64,000 bases of DNA from Sipunculus nudus (GCA_026874595.1 CM049309.1:96990723-97054722); one strand, 5' to 3'; shown: positions 47,922 to 61,600, counted from the first letter of the stretch. Notes: generated from the sequence alone by a model not told the origin. Translations and numbers: made by a program.

Positions 47922-50049
47922 GGACCCACTATTTTGAAAGATTGTGCATGCATTTTAAGCCAAGGTTTTCATTCCAAACCTTCCATCTAGCACATATTTT
48001 AGCTGACTTGCCACCAGACGAAGAACCTGATTAATTTTTGGTTCACAAGGTTTAAGGTCAAGGTCACAGGGGCCATCTGTGCACATGTGTTTCTTGATGA
48101 TAACTCCAGTTTGAATTGACATATTGGTTTCAATCTTGACTTATATATGACCCTGAAATAATGTAAGAACCCTTTTGATTTTTGGGTCATGAGGTCAAAG
48201 GTCAAGGTCGCAGAACCCACTTTGTTAAAAAGATTGTGGATTCCTGTTTGGGTAGATGTGTTGCCCTTAAACTGATCACAGGACCCATATTTTGAAAAGG
48301 TCCATCAATATATCCTGTAGAGAAATTCAGCTGAACATCAAAACCCATGGGTCCCTAGTTTGTTTATGAAATGTATCCTTTAATATATCACTTAGGTCCT
48401 TTTCTTAGCTCAGATGACTAAGTCATCTGAGCTATAGAGATCACTCTTTGTCCGTTGTCCGTCTGTCCGTTAACCTGGCACAAATGGTAACCGCTGGACC
48501 TAGAATCTTGTAACTTGATATTCTGAGAGGTCCCTGTAAAATCTCCTTGGAAACCAGAAATCAGGTCTCTGTTACCCATATCCTTTGAGCTATGGGGCCC
48601 CAAAGTACCCCCCAGAATAGTAAAAAATTTCATACAAAAACTTCAATATCTCATTAACTACATCACTGATGGTCATAATTTTTGGCATACATATTGATCA
48701 TGAGATGTTTCATCAGTTTCTGCAGACTGGTGGCGCCACCTGTATTTTTTTATTCTTTACAAATTGTTTTCTCTATTTTTGAGACCTTTAAAAATGTGAA
48801 CATCTGTTAACCTGGCACAAATCGTAACCGCTAGACCTAGAATCTTTTTTACTTGACATTCTGAGAGGTCCATAAAAAATCTCCTTGGAAACCAGAAATC
48901 AGGTCTCTGTTACTCATATCTTTTGAGCTATGGGGCCCCAAAGTACCCCCCAGAACAGTCAAAAATTTCATACAAAAACTTCAATATCTCATTAACTACA
49001 TCACTGATGGTCATAATTATTGGCATACAAATTGATCATGAGATGTTCCATCAGTTCCCGCAGAGTGGTTGTGCCACCTTTATTTTTCGATTTTTTACGA
49101 ATTATTTTCTCTATTTTAGAGACCTTTAAAGATATGAACATCTGTTAACAGGGCACAAATCATAACAACTGGACCTAGAATCTTCATTCTTGACACACTG
49201 GGAGACCCATGAAAAGTCTCCATGGAAACCTGAAATTAGGTCTCGGTTACCCATATCCTTCGAGCTATAGGGCCCCAAAATACCCCCCAGAATAGTCAAA
49301 AATTTCATACAAAGAGATCATGAGATGTTTCATTAGTTTCTGCAGACTAGTGGCTCCCTGGAAACCTGGAATTAGGTCTCTGTTACCTATATTCTTCATG
49401 CTATGGGGCTTGTTTCAAATTTTTAAGAATTTTTTTCTCTATTTTTGAGACCTTTAAAGATGTGGTTATCTGTCCACAGGGTACAAATCGTATCAACTGG
49501 ACCCAGAATCTTCATTCTTGTCATGCAAGGATGCCCATGAAAAGTGTCTGTAGAAACCTGAAATTAGTTCTCTGTTTCCCATATCCTTCAAGCTATAGGA
49601 CTCCGATGTATCCCTCAGAATAATGGACAATTTGATACAAAAGCTGAAGTATCTGAACACCTTATGCAGAGGTCACCATGATTCTTTGCATGGATATTGA
49701 TTATGGAGTGTTTCATCAGTTTCTTCAGACTGGTGGTGCCACCTATATTTTATTAAATTTTTTGAATTTTTTTCTCTATTTTTGAGACCTTTAAGGATGC
49801 TGTCATCTGTTAACGTGGCACAAATTGTAACAACTGGACCTAGAATCTTCATTCTTGTCATGCAAGGAGGCCCATGAGAGTGTCTGTGGAAACCTGAAAT
49901 TAGGTCTCTGTTACCCATATCCTTCACGCTATAGGACTTCGAAGTATCCCTCAGAATAATGGAAAATTTGATACAAAAGCTGAAGTATCTGAACAATTAA
50001 TGCAGAAATCACCATGATTCTTTGCATGGATATTGACCATTGTGTTTTT

Positions 50050-51906
50050 AGCGAACCTGTGAGCTTATGCGATGGTGTGGCGTCGTCCGGCGTCCGGCGT
50101 CTGTCGTCTGTAAGTTAACCTATACTATCTTAAAAACGGCAAGAGTTAACATCACGAAATTTCATGCAAATAATTAGTCATCTAAAAAACTCTATCAGAT
50201 TTTGCTTATTTTTATGCTGACTGCATTTTCTTAGATTTCATAGGGAAAAAGCTTTAAAAATCTTCTTCTCTGAAACTGTTCAGCCAAATTGTCCAATATT
50301 TCACAGAAATGATCCCTGGAACAATCTCTCTCAAGTTTGTTCGAATGGTTCCAGTTTGGAGATTTTTTGCTGAGTTACAGGAGCTTGAACTTTGTCATCA
50401 GTCCAAAAAAGCATATTTAAATTTAAATCTCAGAAACGGCTGGAGCTATCATCACCAAATTTTATGCCAATGTTGGTCACATAGGTCATATCTGAAATTG
50501 AGGTATTGGTGGCGCCACCTACATTGGCTTTATTTGTGCGGGGTCAATAGTGCCTGTATCACACTGAGGGCTACAAAAAACTTCTTCTGTGAAACCATAT
50601 GGCCAAGATGTTTAATATCACACAGAAATGATCCTAGGGTAGTGCTTTCTGAAGTTTGCTCAAATGGTCTCTGTTCAGTGACTTTTGGCTAAGTTATGGG
50701 AAGCTGAATTAAGTCATATGCCATAACAGCCCATTTTAGTTCAGTGGCTACAAAGATCTTCTTCTCAATAACCACTGGGCCAATTTCTTAAATCTCACAC
50801 ATTAATTATCCTCAGATGTTGATAATTCAAGTTTGTTCAAGTGGTTTTGGTTAAGTGCTTTTTGGCTGAGTTACAGGAAGCTGAACCTATAGCCAGTTTG
50901 CTGTATCTTCCTATATGAGTTATAAACCTGCGAAACGTTTTTCGACTGTTGCCACTGAAGCCAGTTTGTTAAATATTTTACAAGAATAATCCCTACAATA
51001 ATTTTTATAATAATTGTCATTAATGGTTCCACATGAATGATTTTTGGCTGAATTATGGAGATTGAATTAAGTCATTTTACCATATATGTTAGCTGTGTAA
51101 TGCTGTTACATCTAGCCTGGCACCAGTTTATCAGCATCTATTACATCATGCCACTAGACATTTAGATTTAAGGTTATCTTTGGTTAATATTGGCAAGAAA
51201 GTTTTTTTAAAAGCTTTTAAAAAAAATTGGATTTATGATTTAAGTTATTCATCACACCAGGCAACGGGATATTCATGGATATTCAGCTCTCTGTGGCTAT
51301 ATAAATAAAACTGGATTATGGATTATAAATTATTGGTATCCCTACTTAACTTAATTCAAGAATTTGCCATCAATAAGATATATTTGTATTTTAATTTTGC
51401 ATTCAGTATGCATCTGTAATAATTTTACATGTATTCCTGATTTCTTTTTTTTATAAAAAGTCAGCTGTAAAGCATTTTGTATTGGGAAATATAATTTCAA
51501 AGTTATTTCAAGTAGGGACCACTTTTGTGTACAGATGGCAGCACTTGGTTTACCATTGGCAGATTGCCAGTGCCTTGATGTTGGCCATTAGCCAAGATGA
51601 TGTCAGCTCTATAAATAGTTTTGGCACAGTGCCTGGATCGGAAAAGGTGCAGCCAGGTATAGGTCAAGAGTTCACTCAGTGCAGTAGCTGCATTCTATTT
51701 ATAGCTTTGGCAGACTGCTCACTGCATCAGATTTGGCACCAAAGTTTAGCGTGGATCTATTTATAGCTTTGGCAGACTGCCAACTGTGTCAGATTATGCA
51801 ACAGGTCAAGAGTTTTCTCAGTGCAGCCAGGGGTTTGAAATATCAGTCAGACATTTGGCATATGTATATATCTCTTCGTTGTATACAAGACTGGTGGTGC
51901 CAGCTA
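50050..51906 (+). mobile_element. Helentron-like family E, 3'-truncated copy
   Basis: It starts AGCGAACCTGTGAGCTTATG at 50050 within a family A monomer, followed by CGTCCGGCGTC-type repeats. It aligns, inverted, with 5324-8090 and 9660-11214. A GGTGGCGCCACC box lies at 50508-50519. It stops near 51906, where a family D start follows, and the 3' stem-loop is missing. Confidence 0.6.
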
Positions 51907-51914
51907 CAATCATT

Positions 51915-52028
51915 GTATCCGCCAAAACAGAGTTTTGTGGATACTATGTTTCAGTCGCTGCCACTGCGACCTCCACTGCTGCATTTTTTCCCGAGAACTC
52001 CTCCGTAACCACTGGGCAGAATTTTTTT
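51915..52028 (+). mobile_element. family D 5' fragment
   Basis: GTATCCGCCAAAACAGAGTT at 51915, followed by sequence matching the first about 110 bp of element D ('actcctccgtaaccactggg'). It is cut by element A' at 52029, and no D sequence continues after A'. Confidence 0.7.
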
Positions 52029-53851
52029 AGCTCAGCTGACTATAAGTCATCTGAGCTATAGTCGTGGTCCATTGTCCGTCGTCCGTCCGTCTGTCCGTCC
52101 GTCCATCCGTCCGTCCGTAGATGTGGCACGTTTTGAAACCGTAAGACCTAGGAATCCAAAATTCAGCATAATGTTAGATGTCCCCAAGATCTCCTACCAG
52201 GCCGAAAACTGGGTCTTTGCGACTTCGTTCCTTTGAGAAATTAAGGAAAAACCTCAATTTTTTATTAAAATCCTATTTTCACACTTCAGGACTGCCTTAT
52301 ATCAAAACCACTCATCTGTTTTTCCTCATATTTACTATAAATATTCTTCTATATAGTTCCTATGTACATGCCAGAAATTAAGTCTGTTAAGTATAAATTC
52401 TTTAAGTTATGGGCCCAAACATAATGGACTTTGTAAAAAATCAGGAAAAATATTTACTCACTAAACATGAAAAATTTTGAAACTAGAGTCTATTTTCCCA
52501 AGTATATAACTATGTTTAATTAAGATTCAATTGTTTACCCAAAATAAGATCTGAATTTTGTAAATTTTTTAAGTAATTAGCATAAAAATAAAATCAGTAC
52601 CTTAAATTTTGCCCAACTTTGACCATGGCACGTTTTTTTTCTGTAAGTACCATTGATTTAATTTTCACAGCATGTAAACATAAATATTTAATTTGTTTAA
52701 ATCTGAAATTTGGAAGTAAAAGCTAAAACATTACAATAGAATATTTCTACATCCACCTTTGTGCTGCCCTCACTTTTCCCTTCTCCGAAACCCATCCCAA
52801 AGTCAGCCTCAGTAAGCAAGAACAAGATGAATCAGATATATTTATACTTTAATATTTTGTTTAACTATTCGTCCATAGGTACCTATGTACATGCCAGAAA
52901 TTATGTCAATATTGTGTAATATGTAGACATAGTGGGCATCACAATAATGTACCTTGTCAAGACTAAAGAGATATTGTGTCATACAGTCACAAATTCATAA
53001 ATCACTTCATCAGCATAGTTAATCATAACATCATATCTGTCAAATTGAAAGCTTGCATTTACTGTTTTTTACTTCATGACAGTCTTGTCAGAGTATTAGT
53101 TTGCAATCATATATTTAGAACTTTACTATAACCAAGTAGGAGGGCCCCTTTCCTCTTAGCTTTTCATATTCTTATATAAATGAAAAACATTACAATAGAA
53201 TATTTCTACATCCACCTTCGTGCTGCCCTCACTTTTCCCTTCTCTGAACCCCATCCCAAAGTCAGCCTCAGTAAGCAAGAACAAGATGAAACAGATATAT
53301 TTATACTTTAATATTTTGTATAACTATTCGTCCATAGGTACCTATGTACATGCCAGAAATTATGTCAATATTGTGTAATATGTAGACATAGTGGGCATCA
53401 CAATAATGTACCTTGTCAAGACTAAAGAGATATTGTGTCATACAGTCACAAATTCATAAATCACTTCATCAGCATAGTTAATCATAACATCATATCTGTC
53501 AAATTGAAAGCTTGCAGACTACCATACACTTTAGATCCTTCAACAAATAGCCTTATCATCATTCTACTACTGCTTATTACTGCTGTCATTGCATTCATAT
53601 TTGCTCAAATATATCACAATTTTCAACCCCTCCTAAATAAACAAAAAATAAACCACTATATTTGACTCTATTAATCCATCAGTCAGGTTATTTCATTTAT
53701 CATTTACTCCCATATTACATTACATTCCTTTATAATAGCCCAACATGTCCATGATATTCATAAGCTTTATCGTCTCGATATAGTATCACAGTGGAGAAAC
53801 ATTTATAGTCCAGTCACGATCAGCTGAGCGCCGTGACCCATGGGTCCCTTG
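52029..53851 (+). mobile_element. Helentron-like family A', complete copy
   Basis: The 5' end AGCTCAGCTGACTATAAGTC at 52029 and a GTCC microsatellite at 52076-52115. The 3' end is CAGCTGAGC, GACCCATGGGTC and CTTG at 53848-53851, next to T. It matches 13319-16484 in the opposite orientation. A segment with 'acattacaatagaatatt' and 'gaacaagatga' is duplicated (52725-53110 and 53187-53515). It is non-coding. Confidence 0.72.
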
Positions 53852-54396
53852 TTTAACAACAATTAACTGCTATATTATTTTAAAATTGTTTAGTATTCCT
53901 ATCAGAAGAATATATAAAATGCATATACAGTCTATTGATACCATAGTTATTCTGTGCTGCTGCATGGCTTGGAATGGCTCCCTTGCTCCTGATAACTGTC
54001 GACGCGTCCTGGGGTTTGTTTCCTCTGACCTGTGTTCCATGAGGCATATGAGCGGTGGCATCACAAGCATCAAGCTCTTCTCTTGTAAATTGGCATCAGC
54101 GACATCACTAAATGCTTCTTTCCCAAGTGACTTTTTCTCAGTGCTCTTGATATTTAGTTGAAAACTATAGCCAGTGATCAGATCTATGTTACTGTTTGGT
54201 TATATTCTTAAGGGTACATCAGCAGGTTAGCTTCTTCTTGCCATGATGGATCACAACAGGCTTTCACTGGAGCAGCTTAGGTACTGTTGCACGAACATTC
54301 TACATGAATTTTACTGTATTATTGCAGGTATGCTTGTAAGGTATATTTTGACTTACTGCATTTGATTCCAGGTACAATAAGAGGCATCCTCGCCAG
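53852..54396 (-). pseudogene. remnant of LTR-element interior with primer-binding site
   Basis: On the minus strand, one base after the LTR end at 54397, the sequence reads TGGCGAGGATGCC (54383-54395), as a primer-binding site should (TGG pairs with tRNA CCA). Further along, a minus frame of about 90 codons (about 54160-53890; SLMLVMPPLICLMEHRSEET) could be a gag scrap but carries no diagnostic motif. The element is cut off where A' ends. Confidence 0.4.
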
Positions 54397-54852
54397 TGTA
54401 GAGATTATAACCTGGTCCATGATGCTTTGGTGACAAACTTACAAGTCTCTGAGTTGATGTAAAATATTCTTTATTTTAACTAGACAGGAGAGGGTATGCC
54501 AGGCCCCTGTTCAGGGCTTGGCCCCCAGTTTGTAACTGCCTCTGAACACCTCGCCTCTCTGCCAGCATGATTCACACACTATTAGTAAACCAATCAGAGA
54601 TTTCCCTGACGTGTCACCACAGATGCAATAAAAGAAAGGTGTGCAATGAAAGTGCAATTAGACTGAATAGAGTTGTCATGTAATAAAGGCTAAGCAATTA
54701 GTCATTATGTAAATACCTGGCAGCTCAGCTCTGACATTTGAATACACAAAGTCCCAATTAACTTAAACACCTGAAACTTATATAATATATGAATAATGAT
54801 GAAATACAGAGAGTGAGAATTGTAGTAATGGACTAGCCCTTAGTACATTACA
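54397..54852 (-). repeat. LTR related to 45579-46046
   Basis: It is about 456 bp, bounded TGTAATG...CTACA on the minus strand. It shares most of its sequence with the LTR at 45579-46046, including 'agttaaaataaagaat' with the AATAAA signal. Because a primer-binding site follows, this is a 5' LTR. Confidence 0.55.
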
Positions 54853-54871
54853 ACTGGACCCACTTTTTGTA

Positions 54872-57092
54872 TGCCCCCGCCACAAAGTGGCTGGGGCATA
54901 TAGTTTTACCCATGTCCGTCCTTCCGTCATTCCGAAATCAAACAGTTGTACGGACTTTTTTTCGCAATGCCTGCAGATATTGGCCTGATTTTTGGTGTGT
55001 GGGCAGATAATGACCAGTTACAGATCAAGTTCGCGTTTCGTCCCGGTTGACCTATTTTGACCGTTTTACAGCTCCTAAACTTAGAAAATTTCATGAAAAA
55101 TAGAAATTTTCATGACAAATACACATGTACGGACTTTTTTTCGCAATGCCTGCAGATATTGGCCTGAATTTTGGTGTGTGAGCAGATAATGACCAGTTAC
55201 AGATGGAGTTCATGTTTTGTCCTGGTTGACCTACTTTTGACCGTTTTACAGCTCCTTAACTTAGAAAATTTCATGAAAAATATAAATTTTCATGACAAAT
55301 ACACATGTACAGACTTTTTTTCGCAATGCCTGCAGATATTGGCCTGATTTTTTGAGTGTATGCAGATATTGACCTGTTACAGATCGAGTTCGCGTTTTAT
55401 CCCAGTTTACCCACTATTGACCGTTTTACGGCTCCTAAACATAGAAAATTTCATGAAAAATATAAATTTTCATGACAAATACACATGTACGGACTTTTTT
55501 TCACAATGCCTGCAGATATTGGCCTGATTTTTGGTTTGTGGGCAGATATTGACCAGTTACAGATCGAGTTTACATTTTGTCCCAGTTGACCTACTTTTGA
55601 CTGTTTGACAGTGCCCTAACATAGAAAATTACATAAAAAATATAAATTTTCATGACAAGTGCACATGTACAGACATTTTTTTTGCAATGCCTGCAGATAC
55701 GGACCTGATTTTTGGTGTGTTGGCAGATAATGACCAGTTACAGATTGAGTTCTTGTTTTGTCCCAGTTGACCTACTTTTGACCATTTGACTGCTCCTGAA
55801 TATAGAAAGTTTCATGAAAAATAGAAATTTTCATAACAAATGCAAATGTACAGACTTTTTTTCCGCAATGCCTGCAGATACCGTCCTGATTTTTTATGTG
55901 TGGGCAGATAATGACCAGTTACAGATCGAGTTCGCGTTTCGTCCCGGTTGACCTACTTTTGATTGTTTAATGGCTCCTAAACATAGAAAATTTCATGAAA
56001 AATATAAATTTTCATGACAATTGTATATGTACAGCTGTTTTTAGCCCTCAGCTCATAGGCTGATGGGCTATTGTCGTCACCCAAGCCATCCGTCTTTCCG
56101 TCCGTCCATGTGTCTGTCCGTTGTCCGTCCGTCTGTTAACTTTTACCTTGTGAGCGGGATATCTCTAAAAGGATTCACCGTTGGAATTTTATTTCATCAG
56201 TGAATGTTGTATATCAATAAAATCTCGGTCAAGTTCGTAGATGGGTGACCTTGACCCATTTTTCTACATTTTAGAGCTGATTATAGAAAAACACTCAGAA
56301 GCTTATATCTCAGGAACCATTGTGTGGATTTTCACAAAACTTAGTATGATCATTGGGACTGATGGTCTGTACGTGCTGCATAATTTTGGTTGCGCCCACT
56401 GCAATTTCTGATTTTTTAATGAAATTTTATCTGATTTTTCAATTTTGGCATTTTGTGCAGGATATCTCCAAAGGTATTCAACACAGAAACTTCATTACTT
56501 CAGTGCTTTTGCATCATATTTACAAAATCTTGGTCAAGTTCAAAGATGGGTGGTCTTGACCTACTTTTCAAGGTCACAGAGCTTAGTATAGAAAAAAACT
56601 TAGGAGCTTATTTCTCAGGAAGCATTTGGTGGATTGTTATGAAACATGGTACATACCTCTCCAATTTAAATTTATAACTGATTATCAGCTTTTGCTAATA
56701 TTCTAGTTTCGCGATGCAATGCTTACAGATACTGGCCTAATGTTTGGTCTATGGGCGCATAATGACCACTTACAGATCGAGTTCGCGTTTCATCCCAGTT
56801 AACCCATTTTTGACCATATGACAGATCCTGAACATAGAAAATTTCATGAAAGACAGAAATTTTTATGAAAAATGCACATGTATGGACTTTTTTTCACAAT
56901 GCCTGCAAATACTGGCCTGATTTTTGGTGTGTTGCTTGATAATGACCCGTTACAGATCGAGTTTGCATTTTGCCCTTGTTGACCTACTTTTGACCATACA
57001 ACCCCTCCTGAATTTAAAAAATTTTACAAAATTTAACAAATGTTTCTGAATTGCTCCAGGCGGGGGCATTCGTGTCATTCCAACACATCTAG
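54872..57092 (+). mobile_element. Helentron-like family C with about 180-bp satellite array
   Basis: The 5' motif TGCCCCCGCC at 54872 folds with GTGGCTGGGGCA (hairpin 54872-54900, one mismatch), followed by GTCC repeats. The 3' end has the exact inverse GGCGGGGGCA (about 57060-57069), a short stem GTGT...ACAC and CTAG at 57089-57092 before TTTT. The array has about six copies of a unit of about 180 bp ('cgcaatgcctgcagatatt', 'gaccagttacagatcgagtt', 'aaatttcatgaaaaatat') from about 54945. It is interrupted by element B and then resumes at 56707. It lacks the GGTGGCGCCACC box. Confidence 0.78.
56043..56706 (+). mobile_element. Helentron-like family B, nested in C
   Basis: The 5' motif AGCCCTCAGC with the fold-back GGCTGATGGGCT, then GTCC repeats (56094-56130). 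The end has a TCAGCTTTTGCTAATATT stem-loop and CTAG at 56703-56706. The expected inverted motif just before the stem is lost here but is present in the copy at 60054. C-array text continues directly on the right ('cgatgcaatgcttacagata'). Confidence 0.7.
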
Positions 57093-57261
57093 TTTTAAAA
57101 GATTGTTACAATAACCTAAATGCTGTAAGTTCAAGGATAATAAGTTCTCAGATTTTTTGGTCACAAGGTCATTGGTTAAGGTCACAGGACTGTCATTCTG
57201 AAAATGTCTTAAAAAATATCCTTAAAAAAATTCAGCTGAGCTGAGACCCATGGGTCCCTAG

Positions 57262-58406
<1,145 letters not shown>

Positions 58407-58631
58407 TAATTTGCCCAATGTTGGACAAATTTTATTGTACATCAGAATTAATGTTGGACAAATTTTATTGTACATCAGAATTAATGTTGGACAAATTTTA
58501 TTGTACATCAGAATTAATGTTGGACAAATTTTATTGTACATCAGAATTAATGTTGGCAGATTTTATTGTACATCAGAATTAATGTTGGCAGATTTTATTG
58601 TACATCAGAATTAATGTTGGCAGATTTTATT

Positions 58632-61600
58632 AGCTCAGCTGACTGTAAGTCATCTGAGCTATAGGGATCACCTTTTGTCCGTCGTCCGTCCGGCCGTCCG
58701 GGCGTCTGTCCGTTAACAGGGCACAAATCGTAACCGCTAGAACTGGAATCTTCTTACTTGATATCCTGGGAGGTCTATGGAAATTCTCCTTGTAAACCTG
58801 AAATTAGGTCACTGTGACCTATATTCTTCGAGCTATGGGGTTCCGAAGTACCCCCCAGAATAATGGAAAATTTGATACAAAAGCTCAAGTATCTGAACAA
58901 CTAATGCATTTATCATCATGATTTTTTGCATGGATATTGATCATGGAGTGTTTCATCAGTTTCTGCAGACTGGTGGCGCCACCTGTATTTTTTTCGATTT
59001 TTACCAATATTTTTCTCTATTTTTGAGACCTCTTAAGATGCGGCCATCTGTTAACAGGGCACAAATCGTAACGACTACACCTAGAATCTTCTCTCTTGAC
59101 ATGCAGGGAGGCCCATAAAAAGTCTCTTTGGAAACCTGAAATTAGGTCTCTGTTTCCCATAACCTTTGAGCTATGGGGCTCCGAAGTACCCCCCAGAATA
59201 ATGGAAAATTTGATACAAAAGCTCAAGTATCTAAACAACTATTGCAGTGATCAACATGATTCTTTGCATGGATATTGATCATGGAATGTGTCATCAGTTT
59301 CTGCAGTATGGTGGCGCCACCTGTATTTTTTTTATTTTTACGAATTTTTTTCTCTATTTTTGAGACCTCATAAGATGCGGTCATCTGTTAACATGGCACA
59401 AATCGTAACAACTGGACCTAGAATCTTCTCTCTTGACATGCTGAGAGGCCCATGAAAAGTCTCCTTAAAAACTTGAAATTAGGTCTCTGTTACCCATAAC
59501 CTCTGAGCTATGGGGCTCCAAAGTACCCCCCAGAATAATGGAAAATTTGTTACAAAAGCTCAAGTATCTGAACAATAATTATATTGATCACCATGATTCT
59601 TTGCATGGATATTGATCATGAAATGTTTCATCAGTTTCTGCATTCTGGTGGCGCCACCTGTATTTTTTCAATTTTTAGCTCAGCTGACTGAAAGTCATCT
59701 GAGCTATAGGGATCACCTTTTGTTCGTCCGTCCGGCCATCCAGGCGTCTGTCTGTTAACAGGGCACAAATCGTAACCGCTAGACCTGGAATCTTCTTACT
59801 TAACATCCTGGGAGGTCTATGGAAATTCTCCTTGTAAACCTGAAATTAGGTCACTGTGACCTATATTCTTCGAGCTATGAGGTTCTGAAGTACCCCCCAG
59901 AATATTGCAAAATTTAATACAAAAGATCAAGTATCTGAACAACTAATGCATTAATCACCATGATTCTTTGCATGGATATTGATCATGGAGTGTTTCATCA
60001 ATTTCTGGAGATTGGTGGCGCCAGCTATATTTTTTTTATTTTTTACGATTTTTAGCCCTCAGCCCTTAGGCTGATGGGCTATTGTCGTCACCCAAGCTGT
60101 CCGTCCGTCTGTCCGGCCGGCGTCCGTTAACTTTTACCTTGTTTGCGGGATATCTTGAAAAGGATTCACCGTCAGAATTTAATTTCCTCGGTAAAGTTGT
60201 ATATCGACAAAATCTCGGTCAAGTTGGAAGATGGGTGACCTTGACTTATTTTTCTACATTTTAGAGCTGATTATAGAAAAACACTTAGATGCCTATTACT
60301 CAGGAACCATTTGGTGGATTTTCACAAAACTTACTATGATTATTGAGACTGATAGTCTGTACGTGCTGTACAAGTTTGGTGGCGCCACCTACAATTTCTG
60401 ATTTTTAATTAATTTTTCTTGGATTTTTTAACTTTGGGCTTGTGAGCGGGATATCTCAAAAAGGATTCACCGTAAGAATTTTATTTTTTTGGTGAAGATG
60501 TATATTGACAAAATCTCAGTCAAGTTTGAAGATGGGTGACCTTGACCTATTTTCCTACGTTTTAGAGCTGATTATAGAAAAAACATTTAGAAGCTTATTT
60601 CTCAGGAACCATTGGATGGATTTTCACAATACTTACTATGATCATAGGGACTGATGGTCTGTAACTGCTGCACAAGTTTGGGGGCACCACCTGCAATTTC
60701 TGATTTTTTATTGAATTTTTCTTGGATTTTTCAACTTTGGCCTTGTGAGCGGGATATCTCTAAAAGGATTCACAATAGGAATTTTATTTCTTTGGTGAAG
60801 ATGTATATCGACAAAAATCTCGTTCATGTTCGAACAATGGTGACCTTGACCTACTTTTCAAGGTCACAGAGCTTATAATAGAATAAAACTTAGGAGCTTA
60901 TTTTTCAGGAAGCATTTGGTGGATTGTTATGAATCATGGTACATACCTCTTCATTTTAAATTTATAACTGAGACATGTACAGATATACATCCATGTGAGA
61001 ACAGATATTAAGTACTTGTTACTGTTACCACCTCTAAACACTGTTCTTTTGGCTGAGGGCTTTTGTCAGCTTTTGCTGATATTCTAGTTTTTCTCTACTT
61101 TTGTGATCTTTAAACATTTGGTCATCTGTAAACAGGGCACAAATCATAATGACTGGACCTAGAATCTTCTGTCCTCACCTCCAGGGAAGCCCATAAAAGG
61201 TCTACATGGAAACCCGAAATAAGGTCCCTGTTACCCATATTCTGTGAGCTATTGGGCTCTGAAGTACCCCCCAGAATAAAGATTTGGTCATATATTAACA
61301 GGGCACAAATCATAATGACTGGACCTAGAATCTTCTTTCTTGACATGCAGGGAGGCCTTTGGAAAGTCTCTTTGGAAATCTGAAAATAGGTCTCTGTTAC
61401 CCATATCCTTCATGCTATGGCTCCGAGAATAAAGATTTGGTCATCTGTTAACAGAGCACAAATTATAATGACTTGACCTAGAATCTCCTTTCTTGATATG
61501 CTGGGAGGCCCCTGAAAAGTCTCCTTGTGCACCTGAAATTACATCTCTGTTACCCATATCCTTCATCCTATGCGGCTTTGAAATACCCCGCAGAATAAAC

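Larger units (their letters stand above)
42296..48358 (+). mobile_element. Helentron-like family A (A3), complete, with a nested 4.8-kb element
   Basis: The 5' end is AGCTCAGCTGACTGAAAGTC at 42296 with a GTCC-rich stretch (42353-42375). The 3' end is CAGCTGAAC, CCCATGGG and CTAG at 48355-48358, next to T. Between are family A monomers and an AGGTCA-rich section (47880-48250). A 4,781-bp element (42591-47371) is inserted in a monomer. Aligning the monomer on either side with other family A copies shows a single target site duplicated as ATCTTGCC. Confidence 0.6.
48417..57261 (+). mobile_element. Helentron-like family A (A4), heavily nested
   Basis: The 5' end at 48417 (AGCTCAGATGACTAAGTC hairpin, GTCC stretch at 48453-48475) leads into about 338-bp family A monomers with boxes at 48729-48740 and about 49732. 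Family A text resumes at 54855-54871 ('ggacccacttttt') and 57093-57240 ('ttttaaaagattgttac', 'aaggtcacaggac'). It ends with CAGCTGAGC, GACCCATGGGTC and CTAG at 57258-57261. The stretch between holds E, a D fragment, A', a partial LTR element and C. That all belong within one A4 element is inferred from the start and end pairing. Confidence 0.5.

Noticed and set aside
3505-53851. Large inverted duplication of the left and right repeat blocks
   Set aside because: The same families occur inverted, but their order and borders do not mirror each other, so independent insertions fit better.
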